Source: Dietzia natronolimnaea
GTDB lineage: Bacteria > Actinomycetota > Actinomycetes > Mycobacteriales > Mycobacteriaceae
DNA length: 64,000 nucleotides
Assembly: GCF_039525805.1 (NCBI RefSeq)
Contig: NZ_BAAAHZ010000015.1
Direction: 5' to 3' (one strand)
Shown here: positions 52,432 to 61,281 of the stretch, in pieces
Numbering within the stretch: the first letter of the stretch is position 1
Layout: each line of letters begins with the position of its first letter
The notes under the pieces: generated by a model
The model's database searches: none
Seen by the model: the letters and a program-made list of their open reading frames with translations, nothing else
What the model was told of the DNA's origin: nothing
Position numbers and translations under genes: made by a program

Positions 52432-53847
52432 TCACGAATACAGGGACTTCTTGCTGGTCTCCGGGGCCAGAACGAGCGCGATGATGGTCAGCACGGACAG
52501 CCCCACCAGGTAGTACCCGACGTAGGCCACCGAGTAGTTCTGCACCAGCCACACCGCGACGAACGGCGTCAGGGCGGCGCCGAGGATGGCCGAGAAGTTG
52601 TACGCGACTCCGGAGCCGGTGTACCGGGTGTTGGTGGGGAACAGTTCCGGGAGCACGGCCGACATGGGTCCGAAGGTCAGGCCCATAAGGATCATGCCGA
52701 CGCACAGGAACAGCAGCATGCGGGTCACGTCGAGGTCGTCGCCGGTGCCGATCGCCTCGGGGTCCAGCCACCAGCCGAAGCTGAGCCCGAAGGCGATGAT
52801 GGCGAGCGTGACGCCGATGAGCATGCGCCGCCGCCCGAGGGCGTCGGCGAGAAGTCCGGCCACCGGTACGAAGACCGCGAACAGGATGATCGCGAGCACC
52901 TGCAGGGTCAGGAACGACCGGTAGCCGTACCCCAACCCGCCGGTGCCCTCTCCGCCGATCGCGAACGACAGGATCCACGTGGTCATGAGGTAGAACAGCC
53001 CGTAGGTGGCCAGCATGATGAACGTGCCGAGGATGATCTCCCGCCAGTTCTTGCTGAACACCTCCGACACCGGTGTCTTGACGCGCTGGTCGTCCGCGAT
53101 GGCCCGGGCGAAGACCGGGGTCTCCTCGATGCGGAGACGGACGTAGAGGCCGACGGCCACCATCACGATCGAGAGCAGGAACGGCAGGCGCCAGCCCCAC
53201 ACCAGGAACGGATCGGACAGGTCGCTGGCCGTGGAGTCGTACGCGAACCAGGTGGTCAGCAGAAGGAAGAGCCCGTTGGCCAGGATGAAGCCGAACGGCG
53301 CACCCAACTGCGGCCACATCGCGGCGAAGGCCCGCTTGCCCGGCTGCGCGGTCTCGGAGGCCAGGAGCGCCGCACCCGACCACTCGCCGCCCAGCCCGAT
53401 GCCCTGGAAGAAGCGCAGGATGGTGAGCATCGCGGGTGCCCACAGCCCGATCTGGTGGATGGTCGGCAACAGTCCGATGAGGAAGGTCGCGATCCCCATG
53501 GTGAGCAGCGCCCCCACGAGCGTGACCTTGCGCCCCAGCCGGTCCCCGTAGTGGCCGAAGATCACCGAGCCCAGCGGGCGGGCGACGAACGCGGTCCCGA
53601 AGGTCGCCATGGAGGCGAGCAGAGCCGCGCCCGAATCGCCTCCGTGGAAGAAGAGCAGCGGGAAGACCGAGACCGCGGCCGTGGCGAAGATGTAGAAGTC
53701 GTAGAACTCGATGGTCGTGCCGATGAGCGAGGCGAAGATGATCCGCCGCCGGGGAACCGTCTCGGTCGGCTCGGTCCACTCGGCGGGTTCCGCGGCCACG
53801 TCGGTACGACCGTGGTTGCCGCTCACGGGTTCTGGTGATGCGTTCAC
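52432..53847 (-). CDS. MFS transporter, metabolite:H+ symporter family
   Basis: 471 residues. IGTTIEFYDFYIFATAAVSV and HYGDRLGRKVTLV are MHS signatures, FFQGIGLGGEWSGAALLASE the conserved helix-5 region. I chose GTG 53847 because TACGAT lies six bases upstream, which fits a leaderless message; a TTG at 53862 is the outer limit of the frame. Probably imports an organic acid or betaine-like solute. It resembles the transporter at 22989 in family but is not part of a catabolic operon. Confidence 0.88.
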   Translation of the reverse strand: MNASPEPVSGNHGRTDVAAEPAEWTEPTETVPRRRIIFASLIGTTIEFYDFYIFATAAVSVFPLLFFHGGDSGAALLASMATFGTAFVARPLGSVIFGHYGDRLGRKVTLVGALLTMGIATFLIGLLPTIHQIGLWAPAMLTILRFFQGIGLGGEWSGAALLASETAQPGKRAFAAMWPQLGAPFGFILANGLFLLLTTWFAYDSTASDLSDPFLVWGWRLPFLLSIVMVAVGLYVRLRIEETPVFARAIADDQRVKTPVSEVFSKNWREIILGTFIMLATYGLFYLMTTWILSFAIGGEGTGGLGYGYRSFLTLQVLAIILFAVFVPVAGLLADALGRRRMLIGVTLAIIAFGLSFGWWLDPEAIGTGDDLDVTRMLLFLCVGMILMGLTFGPMSAVLPELFPTNTRYTGSGVAYNFSAILGAALTPFVAVWLVQNYSVAYVGYYLVGLSVLTIIALVLAPETSKKSLYS

Positions 53848-53926
53848 CGGGGCATCGTACAAAAGCCGGGCATGCCATTACCCCCGTCGCTCGGGGACAC
53901 GGGCGTCCCCTCACAACCCTGCCGTC

Positions 53927-54487
53927 TCAGACGTGGAGAAGACCCGCGGCGATCGCTCCCGCGGCGAGGTTCGCCAGCGCGTGGACCGCCGCCCCCGGAA
54001 CGAGGGTTCCCGATCTGTGCCGCAGCCAGCCGAGCAGCCACCCGGCGGCGAACTGCACCGGGATGAGGGGCCACAGCCTCACATCGACCGCCAGCAGGGC
54101 CAGGTGCGGGACGAGGAACACCACGGACTGCAGCAGGTTGCCCCACCCGAAGCCGAGTCGCCGGATGAACACGCCGCCGAGCAGTCCCCGGAAGAAGACC
54201 TCCTCGCCGACGGCCCGGAGCACCACGGCGGCGGCGACACCCACGGAGGACATCGCCGCGACCGAGACCCCGGGCTGCTCGAGCACCTCGGCGGGGACCA
54301 GTGCCAGCGACAGCCACCCCGCCGCCAGCAGCGGGACGAACAACACCAACGCCCATCCGTACGCCGCGGGAGTGCCCCGGGACACCCCCGCGAGTCGCAT
54401 CGCCGCCCCGGCGGAGCGGTCACCGCGGCGGGATTGCACGACCACGTAGATGAGGGTCGGCGCACAGAACAGGACGAACTCGGTCAT
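53927..54487 (-). CDS. CPBP family intramembrane protease
   Basis: 186 residues with several hydrophobic helices. All CPBP (Abi/Rce1-like) motifs are present: EEVFFRG with Glu95, Glu96 and Arg100, FLVPHLALL with His128, and HALAN with His169 and Asn173. Such proteins are membrane-embedded glutamate-type proteases or homologues with roles from prenyl-protein processing to bacteriocin immunity. The ATG follows gagaggt. Divergent from the GH3 gene. Confidence 0.87.
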   Translation of the reverse strand: MTEFVLFCAPTLIYVVVQSRRGDRSAGAAMRLAGVSRGTPAAYGWALVLFVPLLAAGWLSLALVPAEVLEQPGVSVAAMSSVGVAAAVVLRAVGEEVFFRGLLGGVFIRRLGFGWGNLLQSVVFLVPHLALLAVDVRLWPLIPVQFAAGWLLGWLRHRSGTLVPGAAVHALANLAAGAIAAGLLHV

Positions 54488-54638
54488 ACCTCTCTGAGCT
54501 CTCGACGAGCGTGCGACGTCGATGCGCAGGCCCCGCGGCCCGGCCGACCCTCTACAACTGTGTGCCCGGCAGACATACCGGAATGCTAGCCCTCGCCCCG
54601 TGCTACAACTGGACAACGCACCAGGACGGGGTCACCGC

Positions 54639-56960
54639 ATGAGATCAGGCACCGAGTCGTCAGCATCCGCGGCGCCGCCAGTCCCCGTCGGGGACCCCAC
54701 CGGGGCCGATCAGGCGGTCGCCGACCTCGATCTCGGGCAGCAGGCCGCGCTCGGTAGCGGTGCGTCGTTCTGGCGCACCGAGGAGCACCCGGGGGTGCCC
54801 GCGCTGGTCCTCACCGACGGCCCGCACGGGGTGCGGTTCCAGTCCGGCGCATCGGACCATCTCGGTCTCAGTGCGAGCGACCCGGCCACCTGCTTCCCCC
54901 CGGCCGCGGGGCTGGCGCAGAGCTGGGACCCCGCCCTGGCCCGCCGGATCGGGTCCGCGTTGGCCGCCGAGGCCGTGGCCGCCGGGGTGGGGGTCCTGCT
55001 GGGTCCGGGGATCAACATCAAGCGCGACCCGCGGGCCGGCCGCAACTTCGAGTACTTCAGCGAGGACCCGCACCTGACCGGTGTGATGGCCGGGCAGGTG
55101 GTCGCGGGCCTCCAGTCGGGCGGCGTCGGGGCGTCGCTCAAGCACTTCGCCGCCAACAACTCCGAGCACGACCGCATGCGGGCGAGTTCCGACGTCGACC
55201 CCCGACCGCTGCGCGAGATCTACCTGCGGGCGTTCGAACGCGTGGTCCGGGACGCCCGGCCGTGGACGGTGATGACGGCCTACAACAAGCTCAACGGTGT
55301 CTACGCCTCCGAGAACAGGTGGCTGCTCACCGAGCTGCTGCGGGACGAGTGGGGTTTCGACGGAGCGGTCATCAGCGACTGGGGCGCCGTGGTGGACCGG
55401 GTGGCCTCGGTGCGTGCCGGGCTCGACCTGCAGATGCCCGGACCCGCCGGACTCGACGACGCCGACGTGGTCCGGGCCGTCGAGCGGGGCGAGCTCGACC
55501 TGGCCCACGCCCTGCGGGCCGCGACGGCCGTGGCACGCCTGGCGGTACGGGCCCGGAACGGGCGACAGGCGGTGCGCGCCGACGCAGGGCATCGCGCGGC
55601 ACCGGTGGACCACGCCGCCCACCACGACCTCGCGCGGGAGGCGGCGGAGTCCTCGATCGTGCTGCTGGCCAACGACGGCGGCCTCCTTCCCCTCTCACCG
55701 GCCACCGGGGTCGCGGTGATCGGCGCCTTCGCCCGCGAACCGCGCTTCCAGGGAGGCGGCAGCTCGCACGTCACCCCCACGCGGGTCGATGTGCCACTGA
55801 CGGAGATCAGGCGAATAGCCGGGGACGCCCGGGTCACCCATGCCACGGGCGTCGGGGATGGTGACGACGACGAGGACCTGCCCCTCGCCGAGGCGGTGGC
55901 AATCGCGTCCGATGCCGAGGTGGCCGTCCTCATGCTCGGTCTGACCGACGACCAGGAGTCCGAGGGCGTCGACCGGCAGCACATCGATCTGCCGGGAGAC
56001 CAGCTCCGCCTCCTCGAGGCGGTCGCCGCGGTGCAGGACCGGATCGTGGTGATCCTGTCGGCCGGCTCCGTGGTGGACCTGTCCCCGGTGGTTCCCCACG
56101 CGACGGCGATCGTGTCCGGGGCGCTGCTGGGACAGGGCGGAGGCCGGGCGCTCGCGCGGGTGCTCTACGGCCACGCCACCCCGTCCGGACGGCTGGCCGA
56201 GACCGTCCCGCTGCGGATCGAGGACGTCCCAAGCTGGGGCAACTTCCCCGCCGAAGACTCACACGTCCGGTACGGGGAGGGCATCTTCGGCGGCTACCGC
56301 GGGTACGACCACAGGCGGCGGGAGGTGCGGTTCCCCTTCGGACACGGCCTGTCCTACACGACCTTCGACTACCGGTCCCTGACGGTCGTGGCCGGGGACA
56401 ACGGGTGGACGGCACGGGTCGAGGTCCACAACACCGGGCCGTACCGGGGCCGCGAGGTCGTCCAGATCTACGCCTCGCTGCCGGCCTCGGTGCGCAGCCG
56501 GGCGCCACGGGAGCTCGTGGGATTCGGCCATATCGAGCTCGATCCCGGACAGAGCGGACAGCTCGAGGTGGTGATCGAACGCCGGGACCTGGCGTACTGG
56601 GACGAGCCCGCCGGGAGCTGGCTGGTGGAGGGTGGCGAGTACGTCTTCGCGGCCGCGGCCTCCAGCCGGGACCTCCGGATCGAGGTCTCCGTACCGATCG
56701 ACGGGGATCCGCGCCCGGTCCGGATCGACCTCGACTCCACGATCTCCGAGGCGATGGCGGACCCCGACGCCCGGCAGATCCTCGACGAGGTGTTCCGACC
56801 GCTCGCGGCGAACGCCGGTGAGGCGAGCGGCGCCGTGGGAGCCTCGATCGAGCAGCTGGTGGGCTCGATCCCCGTGGGGCGGATGCTCTCCGGGTTCCTG
56901 GGGATGGACCGGGAGTCGGTGGCGGGTATCGCCGAGCAGCTCGCCCGGATCCACCGGTGA
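54639..56960 (+). CDS. Glycoside hydrolase family 3 (beta-glucosidase type)
   Basis: 773 residues, apparently cytoplasmic. The N-terminal barrel has the nucleophile Asp247 in GAVISDWGAV and the substrate-binding KHFAANNSEHDR. A second alpha/beta domain (VAVIGAFAREPRFQGGGSS, GVDRQHIDLPGDQ) supplies the acid/base. A C-terminal fibronectin-III-like domain follows (ARVEVHNTGPYRGREVVQIY), then an extra 90-residue helical tail. The start ATG at 54639 has a weak site (cacc). Likely releases glucose or xylose from oligosaccharides. Confidence 0.92.
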   Translation: MRSGTESSASAAPPVPVGDPTGADQAVADLDLGQQAALGSGASFWRTEEHPGVPALVLTDGPHGVRFQSGASDHLGLSASDPATCFPPAAGLAQSWDPALARRIGSALAAEAVAAGVGVLLGPGINIKRDPRAGRNFEYFSEDPHLTGVMAGQVVAGLQSGGVGASLKHFAANNSEHDRMRASSDVDPRPLREIYLRAFERVVRDARPWTVMTAYNKLNGVYASENRWLLTELLRDEWGFDGAVISDWGAVVDRVASVRAGLDLQMPGPAGLDDADVVRAVERGELDLAHALRAATAVARLAVRARNGRQAVRADAGHRAAPVDHAAHHDLAREAAESSIVLLANDGGLLPLSPATGVAVIGAFAREPRFQGGGSSHVTPTRVDVPLTEIRRIAGDARVTHATGVGDGDDDEDLPLAEAVAIASDAEVAVLMLGLTDDQESEGVDRQHIDLPGDQLRLLEAVAAVQDRIVVILSAGSVVDLSPVVPHATAIVSGALLGQGGGRALARVLYGHATPSGRLAETVPLRIEDVPSWGNFPAEDSHVRYGEGIFGGYRGYDHRRREVRFPFGHGLSYTTFDYRSLTVVAGDNGWTARVEVHNTGPYRGREVVQIYASLPASVRSRAPRELVGFGHIELDPGQSGQLEVVIERRDLAYWDEPAGSWLVEGGEYVFAAAASSRDLRIEVSVPIDGDPRPVRIDLDSTISEAMADPDARQILDEVFRPLAANAGEASGAVGASIEQLVGSIPVGRMLSGFLGMDRESVAGIAEQLARIHR

Positions 56961-56961
56961 G

Positions 56962-57543
56962 CTAGCTGCTCCGCTCGGTATCTCGACGTCTGTAGTGCAG
57001 AAGTGCGGCCCCGTTGTCGAAGACACGGTGTTCCACCAGCTCCAGGTCGAGCTCGGCACCCGGAGGTAGCGCGCGCAGGCCGCCACCTACCACCCTCGGG
57101 ACGATGAAGAACCTGAACTGGTCGACCATCCCGGCACTGATCGCCTCGCTCGCCGTGGTGGGTCCGAAGATCTCGACCTCACCCTCGGCGTCGTCGACGA
57201 TCTGCTGAAGCCCGGCGATGTCGAGGCGCGGCAGAAGGCGGTCCCGGTCGGACACGAGATCCGCCTCGGTCATCGTCGAGGACACCGCGATGCGCGTCAG
57301 GTCCTTCCAGCGGCGAGCGAACTCGTGCTCGTCGGGGCTCCACGACTCGTCGTCGGGAGGAGTCTCCCAGTAGGTCATCAACTGGTAGGTGTTCCGCCCC
57401 AGGACCTCGTGCGACACCGAGGTCACGCGTTCCACGTGAAACCTGAACAGGTCCCCGCCGGGCGCGGTCCAGTCGAAGTCGCCGTTCGCGTCGGCGGCAT
57501 AGCCGTCCAGCGAGATGGTCGCGGTGTAGCCCAGCGTCCCCAT
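56962..57543 (-). CDS. RibD C-terminal/DHFR-like reductase
   Basis: 193 residues of the same family as the gene at 14138. GYTATISLDGYAADANGDFDW at the start, LGRNTYQLMTYWE, and FIVPRVVGGGLRALP near the end. A probable NAD(P)H-dependent reductase of unknown substrate. It ends one base after the convergent GH3 gene's stop. A good ribosome site (ggagga) precedes the ATG. Confidence 0.87.
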   Translation of the reverse strand: MGTLGYTATISLDGYAADANGDFDWTAPGGDLFRFHVERVTSVSHEVLGRNTYQLMTYWETPPDDESWSPDEHEFARRWKDLTRIAVSSTMTEADLVSDRDRLLPRLDIAGLQQIVDDAEGEVEIFGPTTASEAISAGMVDQFRFFIVPRVVGGGLRALPPGAELDLELVEHRVFDNGAALLHYRRRDTERSS

Positions 57544-57651
57544 GGTCGTCCTCCGCTGCTCGCGAGGTGGCGGTAGCGAGAAGCCTATCGCCGCGCCGCG
57601 GGCTCTCGCACCCTTTCCCCTGACCGCGCAGCTGGGTGGCGATTGTGGGCG

Positions 57652-58224
57652 TCAGTCGAGTTGACGACGCATGACGATCCGAGGGAAGCCCCCCGCCACC
57701 GACGTCGTGTCGGCGACCTTGACGAATCCCGCCTGCTCGAACAGGGAGCGGAACCCGACGAACGCCATCGTCAGGTTGACCTTCTCCGCACCGTTGTCCA
57801 CGGGTACCGCCTCGACGGCGGGTGCGCCGTGGTCGCGCGCGAACTCGACCGCACCCTCGACCAACTCCCGCGCCACTCCCTGACCCCGATACCCGGGGCG
57901 GACCCGAATGCAGAAGATCGACCACACAGGTTGAGCGTCGACTGTCGGCACCACTCGTGATCGCGCGATCGGCAGGTCGCGGCGCGGAGCGACTCCCGCC
58001 CACCCCACGGGTTCCGGCCCGAGGTAGGCGAGCACGCCCGGTGCAGTGTCCCGCCCGCACAGGTCGCGGACGTACTCGCCCCGGGCGGGACCCGTCAGCG
58101 AGGTGTTGGTCTTGGAGTCCAGTCGGTGGCTGAGGCACCAGCACACCGAGGCGTCCGGGTTCTTCTTCGGCCCCAGGAGAACAGCCACGTCGTCGAACCG
58201 GTCAGCCGGCCGCACCTCGATCAT
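57652..58224 (-). CDS. GNAT family acetyltransferase
   Basis: 190 residues. The CoA loop is IRVRPGYRGQGVARELVEGA, followed by AVPVDNGAEK and FEQAGFVKVADT, the usual end of the fold. The N-terminal PDASVCWCLSHRLDSKTN resembles the Cys/Trp-containing start of a common actinobacterial GNAT group. The ATG at 58224 was chosen over the longer open frame, with ggtggcg as ribosome site. Substrate unknown. Confidence 0.85.
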   Translation of the reverse strand: MIEVRPADRFDDVAVLLGPKKNPDASVCWCLSHRLDSKTNTSLTGPARGEYVRDLCGRDTAPGVLAYLGPEPVGWAGVAPRRDLPIARSRVVPTVDAQPVWSIFCIRVRPGYRGQGVARELVEGAVEFARDHGAPAVEAVPVDNGAEKVNLTMAFVGFRSLFEQAGFVKVADTTSVAGGFPRIVMRRQLD

Positions 58225-58310
58225 CGCCACGCCACCACTGCAGTAGGTGTCATAGGGTCCATCCTTGCCTGAGGTGCCCGGTCGGCGGGCCGGAAGGAGC
58301 ACACCGCCCC

Positions 58311-58330
58311 GCACAGCCCCGCACAGCCCC
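58311..58330. repeat. 10-bp tandem repeat
   Basis: gcacagcccc occurs twice in tandem (58311-58320 and 58321-58330) in the 165-bp gap between the erm end and the acetyltransferase start. Confidence 0.8.
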
Positions 58331-58389
58331 GCGCCGCGGTGACGGGCACCGAGTCGGGGGCTGGGGTCCGGAGCAGATCGGCACCCGCC

Positions 58390-59166
58390 TCACTTCTGAC
58401 GCCCCAGTGCCGCGTACAACGCGACCCAGTCCTGCGCGGTGAGATCCCTGGGCAGGGCATCCGGCGCGACGCCCGCCCGGGCGATGACCCCGCGGACTGC
58501 AGATCTGCGCCGCGGGTGTACCACGGTGGCCAGGATCGCGGCGATGCCCCGGCCGCGTCCGGTGAAGACGTCGTGCACGAACCGACGGTAAGCACCACGG
58601 TCCTGGTCCGCGAGAAGAGGACGAGGCCTCCGGTACAGGACGAGCAGTGCTCCGTCGACGGCCGGCTCCGGCCGGAAGGCGCGGCGGGACACCCGGCGAT
58701 GCAGGGTGAACTCGATCCACGGCCACCACTGCGCGGTCATCATGGTCGCGCCCCCGACGCCTGCTCGTCGACGCGCGACCTCCCACTGGACCAGCAGGAC
58801 GGCCGTCGTCGTGGACGGGGAATGGAGCAGCTTCCGCAGGATCGAGGTGGTGAGGTGGAACGGGAGGTTGCCCACCACCACATGGGGAGTCGTCGGCAAC
58901 GGCCACCGCACGAAGTCCGCGTGAACCAGCTCAACGTCTGTAGCGAGCGAACCCTGGAGATGCTCGACTGTCCGGGAATCGATCTCCACCGCCGTGAGCG
59001 GGCGATCCAGGGACTGCAACGGGGTGGTCAGTGCACCCCTCCCGGGCCCGATCTCGATGATCGGCCCCGAGGTCTCGTCGACGATGTCGATGATCTCGTC
59101 GATGACGGTGGTGTCGGTGAGGAAGTTCTGGCCGTGCTCGTGCCGGCCGCCCCGATAGGTGGGCAT
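58390..59166 (-). CDS. erm: 23S rRNA adenine-N6 methyltransferase (Erm)
   Basis: 258 residues. Methylates A2058 of 23S rRNA and so gives resistance to macrolides, lincosamides and streptogramin B. HEHGQNFLTD at the N-terminus, SAM motif EIGPGRGALT (38-47) and VGNLPFHLTTSIL with NLPF (100-103) are seen; KsgA/RsmA would have NLPY, so Erm is preferred. TAQWWPWIEFTLHRRVSRRAF matches the high-GC Erm proteins of actinobacteria. GGAGCG lies seven bases before the ATG. A leader peptide and hairpins upstream suggest drug-responsive control. Confidence 0.9.
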   Translation of the reverse strand: MPTYRGGRHEHGQNFLTDTTVIDEIIDIVDETSGPIIEIGPGRGALTTPLQSLDRPLTAVEIDSRTVEHLQGSLATDVELVHADFVRWPLPTTPHVVVGNLPFHLTTSILRKLLHSPSTTTAVLLVQWEVARRRAGVGGATMMTAQWWPWIEFTLHRRVSRRAFRPEPAVDGALLVLYRRPRPLLADQDRGAYRRFVHDVFTGRGRGIAAILATVVHPRRRSAVRGVIARAGVAPDALPRDLTAQDWVALYAALGRQK

Positions 59167-59232
59167 GTGTAGACGCTCCGAATGAAGAGAGTGCGCCCGG
59201 GCATGCAGAAGCGCCGCCCGGCTGGACCGCGG

Positions 59233-59269
59233 AGCGGCGGAAGCGTCCTACAGGAGGGAATCCGCCGCT
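59233..59269 (-). promoter_or_regulatory. Attenuator-like hairpins in the erm leader
   Basis: In the minus-strand RNA, AGCGGCGGA (59269-59261, overlapping the leader stop codon) pairs perfectly with UCCGCCGCU (59241-59233). The overlapping GACGCUUCCG (59247-59238) can instead pair with the erm ribosome-site region CGGAGCGUC (59180-59172) with one bulge. A third hairpin (59197-59202 with 59216-59221) lies between. Mutually exclusive pairings like these are typical of erm attenuation. Confidence 0.55.
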
Positions 59270-59309
59270 AGAAGCGACGGTCCCGAATCAATGTGGTGAA
59301 GCAGGCCAT
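59268..59309 (-). CDS. Putative erm leader peptide (13 codons)
   Basis: ATG-initiated frame encoding MACFTTLIRDRRF, 100 bases upstream of erm. It contains R-D-R, a +X+ motif of the kind at which macrolide-bound ribosomes stall. Its stop codon lies inside the first hairpin arm. A -10 element sits seven bases upstream, so translation would be leaderless. Too short for statistical support; position, motif and RNA structure make the case. Confidence 0.5.
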   Translation of the reverse strand: MACFTTLIRDRRF

Positions 59310-59316
59310 GACGGGG

Positions 59317-59322
59317 AGTGTA
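59317..59322 (-). promoter_or_regulatory. -10 element for the erm leader transcript
   Basis: TACACT on the minus strand, seven bases before the leader ATG, in the 41 bases between the TetR stop and the leader. It gives erm its own leaderless transcript separate from the upstream operon. Confidence 0.5.
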
Positions 59323-59350
59323 TCGGACCCTCCGGGCGTGGTCCTCGCCA

Positions 59351-59932
59351 TCACTCCCGGTGGAGCGGTTTCAGGACAGGTGCCATCCACCCGGCGATGA
59401 ACGCGCGCAGCTCGGCGTCGGGACGGGAGGCAGGGTCATCAAGGCAAAGCACCGACCAGCCCACGTGCACGGCGATGTCGGCCAGGTTCTCGACCCGGCC
59501 CTCGAGTTCGGGGAAGCGGGCGACGGCGGGAGAGAGCAGTGCCACCGCGTAGTCGTGTGCGCGGCGAGCTGCTCCCGGATCGAAGATCGGGTTGGCCGTT
59601 CCGGAGAGCGTGAGTTCCCGGAGCAACGGATCGCCGAGGACGTGGTGACGCGCCTGGACCATCATCTCGACGAACAGTTCCAGTGGCGTTTCGGTCGACT
59701 CCATGAGTTCGGCGAACGCCCCGGTCAGCGAGGTGAGCCGGTCGGAAACCGCCTGCGACACCAGCTCCTCCCGCGTACCGAAGATCGAATGGACGGTCTG
59801 ACGACTCACTCCCGCACGCCTGGCCACTCCGGCGACGTTCACGGCGGTGAAGCCCGACTCCCCGATCACGGCTCGGGTGGCCTCGAGGATGATCTCCCGG
59901 GATCGCACCCGACCATTATCTGCCAGCGTCAC
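59351..59932 (-). CDS. TetR family transcriptional regulator
   Basis: 193 residues. HTH in VNVAGVARRAGVSRQTVHSIF, about residues 31-51. The GTG at 59932 overlaps the lipase stop (GTGA). It probably regulates the oxidase-lipase-tetR operon through the promoter at 62942-62970; a role in erm control is possible because erm is next on the same strand. Confidence 0.86.
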   Translation of the reverse strand: MTLADNGRVRSREIILEATRAVIGESGFTAVNVAGVARRAGVSRQTVHSIFGTREELVSQAVSDRLTSLTGAFAELMESTETPLELFVEMMVQARHHVLGDPLLRELTLSGTANPIFDPGAARRAHDYAVALLSPAVARFPELEGRVENLADIAVHVGWSVLCLDDPASRPDAELRAFIAGWMAPVLKPLHRE

Positions 59933-61257
59933 GCGACGCTGCAGCCGAACCTCCCCCCGCCGTCAAGAGTGGAGATCAGCCAGGGGGTCACCTCGTCGTG
60001 GATCATCGTGTCGTGGATGAGCGGGCCGAAGTGGTCCGGGAGCGTCCAGCCGGGCGCCAGGGCGGGCACTGGGGTGGAGCGGAACGTCACGTCGCCGCCG
60101 GCAGCGCACCAGTCGTCGGCGAGGGCGCGGGCCTGGCCGTAGGGAACGGTGTCGTCGTTCGGTGAGGACGTGATGAGTACCGGCGCGGTGGGGGTCAGCC
60201 GGCCGAGCTTCTGGTCGTCGAGCACCGCTTGCGCCAAGGGGTCGCCGGCGATCCACTGGTCAAGGCTGCGCCCGTCAACGGTGAGGTCGGAGGTCCGCAG
60301 AAAGGGACTCGAGAATATGACGTCTGCGATGCACTTGGTCTCCAGCGAGGCCAAGGTGGCGCGACCGTGATCGGAGAGGGCGGCGCCGACGAGTGTGCGC
60401 AGCTCAGGGTAGCGATCGACCATCCCGTTGACGGACCATCCGATCACTCCGCCGATCAGGGTTCCGTCGATCTGCCGTAGTACCTGTTGGAGGTCGGCCA
60501 CCGGCGCCCCCGCCCAGGCGCCCCGCAGGTCGAGTTCGGGCGCGTAGGTGGGATGTAGTTCCGCGGCCGCGGCGGTGGCGCCGCCGCCCTGTGAATAACC
60601 CGCCAGAAGTAGAGGCGAGCTGGCACCTGCGAGGGCGCGGGCGGCGCGAGCAGCATCGAGCACGGCACGACCGGTTTCGACCCGGTCGACGTAGCTGTGG
60701 ATTCGGGGGGTGCCCAGGCCGATGTAGTCGGTCACCACCACGCGCGCTCCCATCGCGTGCCATTTCGCGGCCGAGACGAGTTCCTGGTTCGCGGAGAGGA
60801 ACGGGTCGGGATCAACTCCCGCCCACAGCCCACTGGGCGCGGCGAGCGAGATGGCGCAGTGGTTGCCCTGGCCGGTGGTGCCCGGGGCGATGACGACGGT
60901 CGGCCGTTCGCCGGGCCCTCGCCACGGCCCTGATTCCTCGATCACCATTGCAGTGACAGCGGCGGGGGCGTCGTGGACATCGCGGGAGGTGAACATCATC
61001 CGCGTCGCCGCAGCGGGCCAGGCGCCGTCCGCCCCGGGAAGAGTGGCCGGGATCGTGACGGGCTGGGTACGGACCACCGCGCCGGGCTGCGCCGGTAGGT
61101 CGGCCGGCGGCTCGTAGAACGGATCGGCGACCATGTCGGACGTGTGCGCGTGGGTGTCCGCGGAACCGAGCGGGTCGGCGTGCGCGACGGGCGAAATCCC
61201 GAGCCCGACGACGACGAGGGCAGCAGTGGCGGTGGCGAAGGCTCTGAGTCGACGCAT
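59929..61257 (-). CDS. Secreted lipase/esterase (LIP family)
   Basis: 442 residues. Signal peptide of about 27 residues ending AHA before DP, then an alpha/beta hydrolase of the secretory lipase family. The nucleophile Ser is in LLAGYSQGGG, an Asp in SSPNDDTVPYGQA, and a His probably in PDHFGPLIHD. I prefer ATG 61257 (agagaaagg upstream) over ATG 61281, which lacks a ribosome site. It follows the oxidase gene without a gap, so sterol esters or acylglycerols are plausible substrates. Confidence 0.88.
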   Translation of the reverse strand: MRRLRAFATATAALVVVGLGISPVAHADPLGSADTHAHTSDMVADPFYEPPADLPAQPGAVVRTQPVTIPATLPGADGAWPAAATRMMFTSRDVHDAPAAVTAMVIEESGPWRGPGERPTVVIAPGTTGQGNHCAISLAAPSGLWAGVDPDPFLSANQELVSAAKWHAMGARVVVTDYIGLGTPRIHSYVDRVETGRAVLDAARAARALAGASSPLLLAGYSQGGGATAAAAELHPTYAPELDLRGAWAGAPVADLQQVLRQIDGTLIGGVIGWSVNGMVDRYPELRTLVGAALSDHGRATLASLETKCIADVIFSSPFLRTSDLTVDGRSLDQWIAGDPLAQAVLDDQKLGRLTPTAPVLITSSPNDDTVPYGQARALADDWCAAGGDVTFRSTPVPALAPGWTLPDHFGPLIHDTMIHDEVTPWLISTLDGGGRFGCSVA

Positions 61258-61281
61258 GTCGGCCTTTCTCTGGGTTCGCAT

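Noticed and set aside
51983..53914. A 643-codon minus-strand frame
   Set aside because: Only the last 141 codons form a membrane protein; the rest is Arg/Gly/His-rich shadow of the MHS transporter.
58390..59166. Annotation as KsgA/RsmA 16S rRNA dimethyltransferase
   Set aside because: The catalytic motif is NLPF rather than NLPY, and the protein has the Erm-type C-terminal pattern and an attenuator-like leader.
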